A DNA stretch of 64,000 bases from Microvirga aerilata (lineage in GTDB: Bacteria; Pseudomonadota; Alphaproteobacteria; Rhizobiales; Beijerinckiaceae): positions 1 through 64,000 of the forward strand of contig NZ_JAEQMY010000014.1 in NCBI RefSeq assembly GCF_016743775.1. Reading direction: 5' to 3'. The translations under genes and the position numbers were made by a program. Of this stretch, positions 35,201 to 43,680 are shown in pieces; position 1 is the stretch's first letter; each line of letters starts with the position of its first letter. The notes under the pieces are model-generated. The model made no database searches and was not told the DNA's origin. It saw nothing but the letters and a program-made list of their open reading frames with translations.

Positions 35201-36418
35201 TCACTCCGCAGGCGTGGTGGCATAAATCGAAAGGGAAGACGCGGGACGGTCCGCCGTTGCATCGCCCGTGGCATCCAGCATCAGCTTGTGCATGGCGCCC
35301 CAGGTCTTGTCCCAGGAACCGGCGGCAAGGTGGCGGTCGACCTTTGCGAGCCAGGCCTCCTTGGGCCGGGCCAGAATGGTCTCGACCTTCGCGACAACCT
35401 CTTTGGCGTCCTTGGCGATCTCGACCAGGCCCTTCTCGCCGTAAGGCCGGACCACGTCGGTGATGGCCGTCGAGACGACCGGCACGCCGGCTGCCAGGAA
35501 TTCAGGGGTTTTCGTGGGGCTGATGAACTTCGTCGCCTCGTTGAGGGCGAAGTTCATGAAGCCCACGTCCCAGCCGGCAAGGTAATGCGGCAGCTCGTTG
35601 TAGGACTTTCCGCCGAGCCAGTGGATGTTCGGCGCCTGCGGGAGAGAAGCGGGGTCGATCTTCACCACCGGGCCGATCATCACGAACTGCCAGTCGGGGC
35701 GCAAGCCGGCGACCTGAGCCAGCAGGTCGATGTCCATGCGCTCGTCGACGACGCCGAAGAAGCCGAGGCGAACGTGAGGGATATGCGCCTGATCCTCGGG
35801 ATCCTTGTCGATGGAGCGCGCCTGGGAGAAATGATTGAAGTCGATGGAGGACGGGAAGCCGTGAACGCTGCGGTGGCGGTGGCGCTTGGCCTCGTAAAGG
35901 CTCATGCCGCCCGTGAAGACCAGATCGCAGCGGGCGAACAGTGCGCTTTCAAGGTCGAGCAGCTCCTGCGAGGCGCCGCGGAAAAGCGAGAGCTCGTCCA
36001 TGTTGTCGTAGATGCACAGATCGCACTCGAGATCGCTCGTGAAGGCCATCGCCATCGGCGTGTAGTACCAGAACACGCGCGATCCCGTGGACTCGCGCCC
36101 GATCAGCTCCTCGATGAGATCGTGCTGCTCGGCAAGAACATCCTCATGGGACAGGCCCTCGGGCAGAACCGGCACAGCGATGGTCACGCCCTGCGGCCGG
36201 TCGCTCAGATCCATATGCGGCTTCACACCCGGCTTGAACAACGGCTCTTCGATGATCAGCACGTTGTAGTGCTTGACGGCTCGGCTGAGGAGGTGCTGCG
36301 GGCGCTGCCAGACGAAGTCCCAACGCAGATGGGAAAAGCAGACAAGGAGAGGCTTTTCTGAACCGGCCTGAATAGGCGTACGAAGGGCATGGGACTGCGT
36401 CATCAAACGCTCATGCAT
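35201..36418 (-). CDS. Glycosyltransferase, GT4-like (GT-B fold)
   Basis: A protein of about 405 residues with WDFVWQRPQHLL near the N-terminus and the nucleotide-sugar site region FISPTKTPEFLAAGVPVVST near residue 320, both typical of TuaH-like GT4-clan enzymes. No membrane span. The ATG at 36418 is preceded by GAGGA at good spacing and is preferred; an upstream in-frame start (36508) would add 30 residues. The gene is followed without a gap by glf, so it may use UDP-galactofuranose. Acceptor unknown. Confidence 0.83.
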   Translation of the reverse strand: MHERLMTQSHALRTPIQAGSEKPLLVCFSHLRWDFVWQRPQHLLSRAVKHYNVLIIEEPLFKPGVKPHMDLSDRPQGVTIAVPVLPEGLSHEDVLAEQHDLIEELIGRESTGSRVFWYYTPMAMAFTSDLECDLCIYDNMDELSLFRGASQELLDLESALFARCDLVFTGGMSLYEAKRHRHRSVHGFPSSIDFNHFSQARSIDKDPEDQAHIPHVRLGFFGVVDERMDIDLLAQVAGLRPDWQFVMIGPVVKIDPASLPQAPNIHWLGGKSYNELPHYLAGWDVGFMNFALNEATKFISPTKTPEFLAAGVPVVSTAITDVVRPYGEKGLVEIAKDAKEVVAKVETILARPKEAWLAKVDRHLAAGSWDKTWGAMHKLMLDATGDATADRPASSLSIYATTPAE

Positions 36419-36611
36419 AGCGCGATCCTCAAAAACAGCTGTGTTGTCACGATCGGACGGAAGAACACGGTCCGGGGCGAATAAAGCGATGACTTTAGTG
36501 AAGCGCACCGGCGAAGGGTCGCGGTCGCAATCGATTACCTAACGCAGACGGAGCAGTTTGGTTCCATTTGCGTTCATATTCGTGAACGGTTATTCATGAC
36601 TATAGCTCGCA

Positions 36612-36923
36612 TCACTTCTTCTCCAGAAGCAGCGTGCCTTGCTTTTGGATGAAGGTCTTTGCCTTCTCGGCGATCATGGCAAGAATCCAGGGCAACTGAA
36701 CTTCAACACGCACCTGCTCTTCCATGACCTCGAGATGGCCGTTGACGGTCTGCCCCATGGCGCCGACGCGAAAATCCATGCGGTCCCCGCGCCAGGTTTC
36801 GTTGATGGACGCCACCTTGTCCCCGAACTGCGATTTCACGCTCGACATGCCGCCCTGCAGCCGCCGCGTCGCTTCGGCCTTGCCGAGATTGTGGGGAATT
36901 GAAACGATAAGGGGCTTGGCCAT
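36612..36923 (-). CDS. Polyhydroxyalkanoic acid system family protein
   Basis: A 103-residue soluble protein matching the PHA_gran_rgn family: N-terminal MAKPLIVSIPHNLGKAEATRRL, a WRGDRMDF centre and a VEVQLPWILAMIAEKAKTFIQ helix. Members are found with PHA granule or storage genes, but the molecular role is not defined. No PHA synthase is in the window. It stands 193 bases from the glycosyltransferase gene and is probably its own unit. Confidence 0.85.
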   Translation of the reverse strand: MAKPLIVSIPHNLGKAEATRRLQGGMSSVKSQFGDKVASINETWRGDRMDFRVGAMGQTVNGHLEVMEEQVRVEVQLPWILAMIAEKAKTFIQKQGTLLLEKK

Positions 36924-36977
36924 CGTAATGCTCCGCTCTGCAACAACAAGCGAAGCAGTGCAGGTCCGGTTCCGCCG

Positions 36978-37289
36978 TCACAGCATTTCCACGCGGATCG
37001 CGCGGATCACGATGGTCTCCTGATCGAAGCGGCGTTCCAGGTCCGCGCGATAGCGCTCCCACCAGGGATGATCGAGCTCGCGCGTCATCACCTCGAACAC
37101 GACGATGTCGTCATGAGCCGTGTGGCCGCCCTCTTTCCAGACGCCTTCGGCCGGCGCGCGCGTAAAGCCGGTGATGCCGCCGAAACGCTCGGACAGCTCC
37201 GTTCGAACACGCCCGAAGGCCGCGCCGTCGAAGCGGCGGCCCGCATTGTCGGCAAGCGGCAGGAGAATCTGAACCAGGTGCATCGCCAT
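36978..37289 (-). CDS. Conserved hypothetical protein, 103 aa
   Basis: A small soluble protein starting MAMHLVQILLPL, with RFGGITGFTRAPAEG and DDIVVFEVMTRELDHPWW. The pattern (beta strand, helix, two beta strands) looks like a ferredoxin-like alpha/beta barrel protein, but I know no function. It lies 54 bases before the PHA-system gene in the same direction. Confidence 0.7.
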   Translation of the reverse strand: MAMHLVQILLPLADNAGRRFDGAAFGRVRTELSERFGGITGFTRAPAEGVWKEGGHTAHDDIVVFEVMTRELDHPWWERYRADLERRFDQETIVIRAIRVEML

Positions 37290-37360
37290 TCCCTTGGAAA
37301 CGCCATTGGCTGGCGCAGGAAATAGTTCAGGCGATGAGAAAGGCGAGTCCTACGGGCTCG

Positions 37361-37717
37361 TTAGGCCTGCAGGACGGCAAAGAGATCCCGGTCCGACTCG
37401 GGCAAGCCGTCATCGATGCGGTAGCGGCCGGACGGCTTCGAGACGCGCCATGGGCGGGCGGTGCAGCCATGGATCGCCTCGGACGGACGCAGCCGGCGGG
37501 CGGAACCATCGGCCTGCACCTCGTCGATGACCACGAAGCCGAAGATGTTCAGCCGCGTCGCCATAGCCTTGGTGGTCCGGTCTCCCGCCTCGATCGGCAG
37601 AGAGCCCGCGGCATAAACCGCATCCATGAGGCCCCGCTGATCGCGGCGGGGATTGGCCGACTGGCGCGCGCCCGGAAAGCGGACCACGTTCGTCGGATGA
37701 GACGATCTCGATTCCAT
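37361..37717 (-). CDS. Hypothetical protein, 118 aa
   Basis: A 118-residue frame on the same strand as its neighbours: basic N-terminal third, then TRLNIFGFVVIDEVQADG and a C-terminal ESDRDLFAVLQA. No family, signal or membrane segment recognised. An overlapping open frame exists on the plus strand; codon pattern and gene order favour the minus strand, but weakly. Confidence 0.4.
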   Translation of the reverse strand: MESRSSHPTNVVRFPGARQSANPRRDQRGLMDAVYAAGSLPIEAGDRTTKAMATRLNIFGFVVIDEVQADGSARRLRPSEAIHGCTARPWRVSKPSGRYRIDDGLPESDRDLFAVLQA

Positions 37718-37775
37718 GTAAGCAACCCTTGGTCCCGAATCGGGCCAAGAATCGCCGGAAGGGATTAAGAAGCGC

Positions 37776-38201
37776 CTAATCGAGCCGATGCAGGGACACG
37801 TAGCCCGTACCCGCGGATGTGAGCCCCAGAGCCTGCGCCGGTCCTTTGGCGAGATCGATGATGCGCCGATGGGCGAAGGGGCCGCGGTCGTTCACGCGAA
37901 CAACCACCGAGCGGCCGTTGTTTTCGTTGACGACCTTCAGCCTCGTGCCGAACGGCAGGGAGCGGTGGGCTGCGGTCATGTCGTAGGAGTTGAACCGCTC
38001 CCCGCTGGCCGTTTTCCTGCCGTGAAAACCCGGTCCGTACCAGGAGGCGGTGCCGCGCTGAAAGGCCCTTCCCGTTTCGATATTCGCCTGGGAGATGGAT
38101 CCCGTCACCGTAGGGTCGTTGGAAGCGGTCGTGTTGCACGCCGCCATGAATAGAAGTGGCACCACCGCGGATGCTCGGGTGAGGATATTCTTCAAGGTCA
38201 T
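37776..38201 (-). CDS. rlpA: RlpA-like septal ring lipoprotein
   Basis: A 141-residue protein with a lipoprotein signal (lipobox FMAAC, Cys about 22) and a double-psi beta-barrel RlpA domain: GTASWYGPGFHGRKTASGERF, AAHRSLPFGTRLKV and VRVNDRGPFAHRRIIDLA with the conserved Asp of lytic transglycosylases. Homologues cut glycan strands lacking stem peptides at the septum. There is no C-terminal SPOR domain, so septal targeting may differ. Monocistronic as far as seen. Confidence 0.88.
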   Translation of the reverse strand: MTLKNILTRASAVVPLLFMAACNTTASNDPTVTGSISQANIETGRAFQRGTASWYGPGFHGRKTASGERFNSYDMTAAHRSLPFGTRLKVVNENNGRSVVVRVNDRGPFAHRRIIDLAKGPAQALGLTSAGTGYVSLHRLD

Positions 38202-38485
38202 ATTCCCCTTCCGTTTTGATTGGAAGTGAAGCTGATCTTTAAAAAGGCAAGAATAAGGCGTTACGGTTTTTTATGCCCCGGATAATCCTTTTGAGTCATG
38301 CGGCTATTGGCAATATTAGCCTCACCGGGATGAACGCCTTGAGGATATAGCCTGAATAATGTTTCCTTTTCCTAGCAATATCATCGAATACTGAGAATAT
38401 TTTTTGGCCGCCGCCTCTACCCATCGGGCCGGGCTGATCTAGGTGAATCAGCCGTCGTCCCACGACGGTTGAGGGCTGCCGGTCC

Positions 38486-40039
38486 ATGCTGAATTCTTCC
38501 CCATCGCCGCGTGTTGCCGTGATCGGCGCAGGCCCAGGGGGGCTTGCATCGGCCATGCTGCTGGCCCGTGAGGGCGTTCCCGTCACGGTGTTCGAGCGGG
38601 AGCCGGCTGTTGGCGGCCGCACCCGCACCATCCATGCACCGGGCGGCTACAAGTTCGACATCGGCCCGACGTTTTTTCTCTACCCCCGGGTTCTGAAGGA
38701 CATCTTCGAGGCCTGCGGCGAGCGGCTGGAGGATCACGTCGAGCTCAAGCGCCTCGATCCGCAATACCATCTCATATTCGAAGGCGGCGGCGCCATCCGC
38801 GCCACCTACGATCTGGAACGCCTCGAGCAGGAGATCGCCCGCTTGGCGCCGGCCGATGCGCGCAACGTGCGCCGGTTCCTCGACGACAACCGGGAGAAGC
38901 TCGAGGCCTTTCGGCCCGTGCTGGAGCAGGCTTTCTCAAGTCCCGCCGACCTGTTCTCGCCAGGGATGCTGGCCGCCCTGCCGAAGCTGCGGCCGTTCTC
39001 CAGCGTCGACAGCGATCTCAAGCGCTATTTCGCCGATCCGCGCGTGCGCCTGGCCTTCTCGTTCCAGACGAAATATCTCGGCATGTCGCCGTTCCAGTGC
39101 CCGAGCCTGTTCACCATCCTGTCGTTTCTGGAATACGAGCACGGCGTCTTCCATCCCATGGGCGGCTGCGGCGCGGTCTCCGAGGCCATGGCGAAGGTCG
39201 CCCGCAAGATGGGCGTCGACATTCGGCTGAATACGCCGGTGGACCGCATCGTCTATGAGCAGGGCGAGGCTGTTGGAATCGAGGCGGCCGGAGAGCGGTT
39301 CGCGGCCGGCTCCGTCGTGGTGAACGGCGACTTCGGCCATGCCATGCGCCGGCTCGTGCCGGAGGCCATGCGCCCGCGCTGGAAGAACAAGAAGCTCGAT
39401 CGGGCCAAACTCTCCTGCTCGACCTTCATGCTCTATCTCGGCATCGAGGGCGATGTGGGCGATCTGGCCCATCACACGATTCTCCTGTCGAAGGATTACG
39501 AGCGCAACATCCATGAGATCACGAACGGCATCCTTCCCGAGGAGCCGTCGATCTACGTGCACCATGCGGGCGCGTCCGATCCTTCCCTCGCGCCCAAGGG
39601 ACATACGAGCCTTTACGTGCTCGTGCCCGTGCCGAACTTGCGCTGCAACGTCGACTGGGCCCGCGAGGCTCCGCGCTATCGCAGGATCGCCCTGGAGCGC
39701 TTGAAGCTGCTCGGGCTTACCGACATCGAGAGCCGCATCCGCTTCGAGCGGGTCGTGACGCCGAACGGCTGGCAGGACGATTTCGCCGTCTTCGAGGGCG
39801 CCACATTCAACCTCGCGCACAACCTGACGCAGATGCTCTATTTCCGGCCGCACAACCGGTTCGGCCGCAACGTGTATCTGGTCGGCGGCGGCACGCATCC
39901 CGGCAGCGGCCTGCCGGTGATCTACGAGGGCGCGCGCATCACGGCGCGGCTTCTCCTGGAGGACCGGGCGCGTCGCCGGGTCGGACGGGACGAGGAGCCG
40001 GCGCCTGCCATTGCGGCAACCGGCGAAGCGGCATTGTAA
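38486..40039 (+). CDS. CrtN/CrtP-family carotenoid desaturase or oxidase (first copy)
   Basis: A 517-residue FAD enzyme of the phytoene-desaturase family: dinucleotide motif GAGPGGLASAMLLA (about 13-26), VGGRTRT, and the C-terminal GGGTHPGSGLPVIYEGA FAD block. It is the first gene of the isoprenoid operon and resembles the C30 CrtN/CrtP group rather than C40 CrtI. In a squalene-based pathway one of the two copies would desaturate squalene or dehydrosqualene and the other may oxidise the terminal methyls; which does which cannot be told. A Ser-rich five-residue head precedes the beta strand, and the ATG at 38486 fits the family start. Confidence 0.83.
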   Translation: MLNSSPSPRVAVIGAGPGGLASAMLLAREGVPVTVFEREPAVGGRTRTIHAPGGYKFDIGPTFFLYPRVLKDIFEACGERLEDHVELKRLDPQYHLIFEGGGAIRATYDLERLEQEIARLAPADARNVRRFLDDNREKLEAFRPVLEQAFSSPADLFSPGMLAALPKLRPFSSVDSDLKRYFADPRVRLAFSFQTKYLGMSPFQCPSLFTILSFLEYEHGVFHPMGGCGAVSEAMAKVARKMGVDIRLNTPVDRIVYEQGEAVGIEAAGERFAAGSVVVNGDFGHAMRRLVPEAMRPRWKNKKLDRAKLSCSTFMLYLGIEGDVGDLAHHTILLSKDYERNIHEITNGILPEEPSIYVHHAGASDPSLAPKGHTSLYVLVPVPNLRCNVDWAREAPRYRRIALERLKLLGLTDIESRIRFERVVTPNGWQDDFAVFEGATFNLAHNLTQMLYFRPHNRFGRNVYLVGGGTHPGSGLPVIYEGARITARLLLEDRARRRVGRDEEPAPAIAATGEAAL

Positions 40040-40131
40040 GGGAGCAAACCGTGAGACGCGCCGGAATGACCGGAGTTCTTCCAGCCGTCGCGCCCGCCCA
40101 AGCGACAACCCGCACGATCCGGTAGGCGGCC

Positions 40132-41229
40132 ATGTGGTGGCGCGCCTATGCCCTCCTGTCACACGGCGGAGACCGCATCGGGCTGGGCTCCCTCCGGTGG
40201 GGCTCCTGGCGGCCGCTCCGTGGCCGCGCCCCCTGTCGAAAAGCCGACGATGTCCTGAGGGCGCTCGAGGAAGCCGACACCGCGATCTGGACGGCGAGCG
40301 CCTTGGCGGCCTGTGCCGAGAGCGGCCTGCTCACCCGCCTCGGACAGCCGGCGGCGCCGGAAGCCTTGGCCAGGGACCTGTCCCTGCCGCCGGCCCTCGT
40401 GCGAAGCCTGCTCGACGTGCTTGCAGGCTTCGGCTTCGTGGTGTGGGAACAGGAACGGGCGATGGCCGCACCGGCCCTGCTGCCCTTCACGTCCCCTGAA
40501 GGCGCCGCAACCTTCCGGGCGGCCCTGCGCGCTCCCCTTCTTCAAACCGATGACTTCCGGCGCAGGCTCGCCGACGGCACCCTCGCGCTCGACGGTTGGT
40601 CCCATACGGATGAAGCCGTCATCGAGGCTCAAGGCGCCTTGACGCGGCTTTGGACCACGAAGGCGCTTCCGAAGCTGAAATTCCTGCCGGGTCTCGTGGC
40701 GCGCCTGGAAAGTCCAGGGGCAGCGCTCCTCGATGTCGGGGCCGGAGCCGCAGGCCTGTCGATCGCGCTTTGCGAAAGCTTTCCCCATCTGAGGGCCGCG
40801 GCGCTCGAGCCCGCCCCTCATCCGGCCGCCATCGGTGAGCGGCATGTGCGGGAGGCCGGTCTGACGGACCGCATCGTCATTCGCCGTGAACGGGTCGAGG
40901 ACCTGGAGGACACGGGCGCCTTCGATCTCGCCTTCCTGCCTCAGATGTTCCTGCCCGACGCGATCATCCAGGATGCGACCGAGCGGATCTTTCGCGCCTT
41001 GCGGCCCGGCGGCTGGCTTTTGGTCGCCGCTCTCGCCCAGGAGGGGCCTGGGACCGCGCCTGCGGTCAACCGCCTGAAGAACCTCCTGTGGGGAGGCAAC
41101 ACACGCGGCATCGACCATATGCGGCCACGCTTGATCGATGCCGGCTTCGCCCCGGTGATCCGCGCTCCCGGAGGCCGTTCGCTGCGCATGATCTGCGCCC
41201 GCCGCCCAAACCTGCGTGAACTGCCTTGA
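40132..41229 (+). CDS. SAM-dependent methyltransferase in the carotenoid operon
   Basis: A 365-residue class I methyltransferase with an N-terminal winged-helix dimerisation region (about 40-120) and the SAM motif LLDVGAGAAGLSIAL near residue 199, followed by FDLAFLPQMFLP and a GGWLLVAA strand. This plan matches the O-methyltransferase family of CrtF and similar small-molecule enzymes. In context it may methylate a carotenoid hydroxyl or carboxyl group. It is not part of the staphyloxanthin pathway, so the product may differ. The N-terminal 35 residues are basic and unusual. Confidence 0.72.
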   Translation: MWWRAYALLSHGGDRIGLGSLRWGSWRPLRGRAPCRKADDVLRALEEADTAIWTASALAACAESGLLTRLGQPAAPEALARDLSLPPALVRSLLDVLAGFGFVVWEQERAMAAPALLPFTSPEGAATFRAALRAPLLQTDDFRRRLADGTLALDGWSHTDEAVIEAQGALTRLWTTKALPKLKFLPGLVARLESPGAALLDVGAGAAGLSIALCESFPHLRAAALEPAPHPAAIGERHVREAGLTDRIVIRRERVEDLEDTGAFDLAFLPQMFLPDAIIQDATERIFRALRPGGWLLVAALAQEGPGTAPAVNRLKNLLWGGNTRGIDHMRPRLIDAGFAPVIRAPGGRSLRMICARRPNLRELP

Positions 41230-41311
41230 AGTGGAGGATGGGCTTCCTAGAACCAAGACGACTGGACATGCGCCCCATGAACGATAGGCTCGTGCCCCGC
41301 GGGAGGACTTC

Positions 41312-42847
41312 GTGAGCGCTCAAGGAACTTCGGTCGCCGTCATCGGCGGAGGACTGGGCGGGCTGGCTGCAGCCTGCGTCGCGGCGGCCCGCGGCCACAA
41401 GGTTACGCTTTATGACAAGAACGCCTGGATCGGCGGCAAGGCGGCGGTGCTGCACGAGGACGGCTTTCGCTTCGACATGGGGCCGACGATCCTCACCGTC
41501 CCGCGCGTGCTGGAGCGCATCTTCGCGGAGGCCGGACGCAACCTCTCGGATTATGTGGACCTCGTGCGGCTCGATCCGCAATGGCGCTGCTTCTTCGATG
41601 ACGGCACGCAGATCGACCTGGAGGAGAACATCGACTCCATGGCGCAGGTCATGGACCGCTTCGCGCCCGGCAAGGGTGCGGGCGACGGCTACAAGCGCTT
41701 TCAGGAGATCTCTTCCCGTCTCCACGACATCTCGAACCGCTTCTTCTTCTGGAAGCCGGTGGAGGATCTGTTCGACACCATCAACATCCGCGCCAACATG
41801 AATCCCGCAACCTTGCGGGATGTCCTGTCCCTGCGCATGGGTTCCTCGGTGGCCGGCACCATCCGCTCGAAGGTGAAGGACGAGCGCCTGGCCCAGATGC
41901 TCGACCACTTCACGCAGTATGTCGGCTCCTCGCCCTATGGCTCCCCCGCCGTGCTGTGCGCCATCGCCCACATGCAGGCGGCCGACGGCGTGTGGTATCC
42001 CATGGGCGGCACCCGGGCCGTGGCGGAGGCCCTGGCGAAGCTCGCGACGGAACTTGGGACGACCTTCAAGACCGAAAGCGACGTGGCCTCGCTCAATATC
42101 GAGAACGGTGCGGTAACGGGCCTCGTGCTGGCCAACGGCGACGTGGCGCAGTACGACAGCGTCATCTCGAACATGGACTCGATCCGCACCTATCGCGAAC
42201 TCGTCGGCGGCGAGGTGGGCGAGCATTACGCCCGGAAGGATTTCGAGCCCGCCTGCTCCGGGGTGGTGCTCTATCTGGGCCTTAAGAAGCGCTACGATCA
42301 CATCCTCCACCACGACTTCGTGTTCTCGCGCGATCCGGAGGTGGAGTTCGACTACATCTACCGCCGGGGCGAGCCTGCGCCCGATCCCACCTGCTATCTG
42401 GCCGCCCCGGCCGCCACGGACCCGAGCGTCGCGCCGGAAGGCGGCGAGGCGCTCTACGTTCTCGTGCACACGCCGTATCTTCGCCCGCACCACGACTGGT
42501 CGCAGATGTTCCCGGCCTACCGCCAGGTCATTCTCGACAAGCTGAAACGCACGGCCGGCATGAGCGACATCGAGGAGCGCATCGTCGTCGAACGCCATCT
42601 CACGCCGCAGGACATTCACGACCGCTACAAGGTGCTCAACGGCGCGATCTACGGGCTTGCAAGCCACGGCAAGTTCATGGGCGCGTTCAAGCCGGGCAAC
42701 CGCAGCCGGCAGGTGCGCGGCCTGTACCTTGCAGGCGGCGCGGCTCATCCCGGCCCCGGCATGCCGATGGTCATGATGTCGGGCTGGATCGCAGCCGACG
42801 CGCTCGATGCGGATCACAAGGCCGAGAATCTACGGAACGTGTCTTGA
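41312..42847 (+). CDS. crtN: CrtN-family squalene/carotenoid desaturase (second copy)
   Basis: A 511-residue FAD protein with GGGLGGLAAACVAAARG (about 12-28), WIGGKAAVL, the RFDMGPTILTVPRVLE block characteristic of CrtN, and GGAAHPGPGMPMVMMSGW near the C-terminus. It is the better CrtN match of the two and may desaturate squalene or 4,4'-diapophytoene to a coloured C30 chain. It starts with GTG behind GGGAGGA. The stop overlaps the next gene's start by four bases. Confidence 0.83.
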   Translation: MSAQGTSVAVIGGGLGGLAAACVAAARGHKVTLYDKNAWIGGKAAVLHEDGFRFDMGPTILTVPRVLERIFAEAGRNLSDYVDLVRLDPQWRCFFDDGTQIDLEENIDSMAQVMDRFAPGKGAGDGYKRFQEISSRLHDISNRFFFWKPVEDLFDTINIRANMNPATLRDVLSLRMGSSVAGTIRSKVKDERLAQMLDHFTQYVGSSPYGSPAVLCAIAHMQAADGVWYPMGGTRAVAEALAKLATELGTTFKTESDVASLNIENGAVTGLVLANGDVAQYDSVISNMDSIRTYRELVGGEVGEHYARKDFEPACSGVVLYLGLKKRYDHILHHDFVFSRDPEVEFDYIYRRGEPAPDPTCYLAAPAATDPSVAPEGGEALYVLVHTPYLRPHHDWSQMFPAYRQVILDKLKRTAGMSDIEERIVVERHLTPQDIHDRYKVLNGAIYGLASHGKFMGAFKPGNRSRQVRGLYLAGGAAHPGPGMPMVMMSGWIAADALDADHKAENLRNVS

Positions 42848-43680
42848 ATCAGGAAGCGGATCAGGCAGCCACGGAGCGCTCCCCCTCCCAGGACGCGGGA
42901 GCCTCTCCCGTCGCGCGCCGCTCCGCCCTGCTTCACCGCTTCATGGTCTCCACCTTCCGGCGCTATCTCACCCGGCACATGAACGCGCTGCGGGTCGCGC
43001 AGTGGGGCATGCCCGCTGCGCCTCCCGGCGGTCCCGTCATCGTTTATTCCAATCATCCCGCCTGGTGGGATGCGGCCGTCTATATCGTCGCGGCCGACCG
43101 GTTCTTTCCGGCCTATGAGAGCTATGCTCCCATCGATGCCGAGATGCTGAAGCAATACGGCATCTTCGGCCGCATCGGCGCCTTCGGCGTCGACCTCCAC
43201 ACCCCGCGCGGCGCGGCGAATTTCCTGAAGACCAGCCGGGAGATCCTCGCCTCGCCCCGTCGCTCCCTCTGGATCACCGCGCAGGGACGCTTCAGCGACG
43301 TGCGCGAGCGGCCGCTGGGGCTGAAGCCCGGTGTGGCCCGCCTGATCGAGCTGGCGCCGGATTGCACGGTTCTGCCGCTTGCCATCGAGTACGGCTTCTG
43401 GCTGGAGCGGGGCGCGGAGGCGTTCATGGCCTTCGGGGCTCCCATGCAGGGTCGCGATCTTCTGGCCCTTGCGCGCCCTGCCCGCCTGGAGCACCTGGAG
43501 GCAGACCTCACCCGAACCCTCGACCGCCTGAGCGCCGACGTGCAGAGCCGCGATCCGGACCGGTTCCGCGCCGTGCTCGAGGGTCGCGCCGGGATCGGCG
43601 GGGTCTACGATGGTTGGCGCAGGCTGTCGGCCGCCCTGCGCGGGCGCACCTTCGACCCCTCGCATGAGGGGCACGCATGA
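42844..43680 (+). CDS. Lysophospholipid-type acyltransferase of the carotenoid operon
   Basis: A 278-residue PlsC-like protein with the acyltransferase block SNHPAWWD (HX4D form, His about 61) and a substrate block ITAQGRFSD in place of FPEGTR. The WWD and QG variants set it apart from lipid PlsC at 2.8 kb. Placed between CrtN and a CrtQ-like glycosyltransferase, it is a candidate for adding a fatty acyl chain to the sugar of the carotenoid, the step done by unrelated CrtO in Staphylococcus. Start TTG within the overlap TTGA-type junction; overlaps both neighbours by four bases. Confidence 0.78.
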   Translation: MNQEADQAATERSPSQDAGASPVARRSALLHRFMVSTFRRYLTRHMNALRVAQWGMPAAPPGGPVIVYSNHPAWWDAAVYIVAADRFFPAYESYAPIDAEMLKQYGIFGRIGAFGVDLHTPRGAANFLKTSREILASPRRSLWITAQGRFSDVRERPLGLKPGVARLIELAPDCTVLPLAIEYGFWLERGAEAFMAFGAPMQGRDLLALARPARLEHLEADLTRTLDRLSADVQSRDPDRFRAVLEGRAGIGGVYDGWRRLSAALRGRTFDPSHEGHA

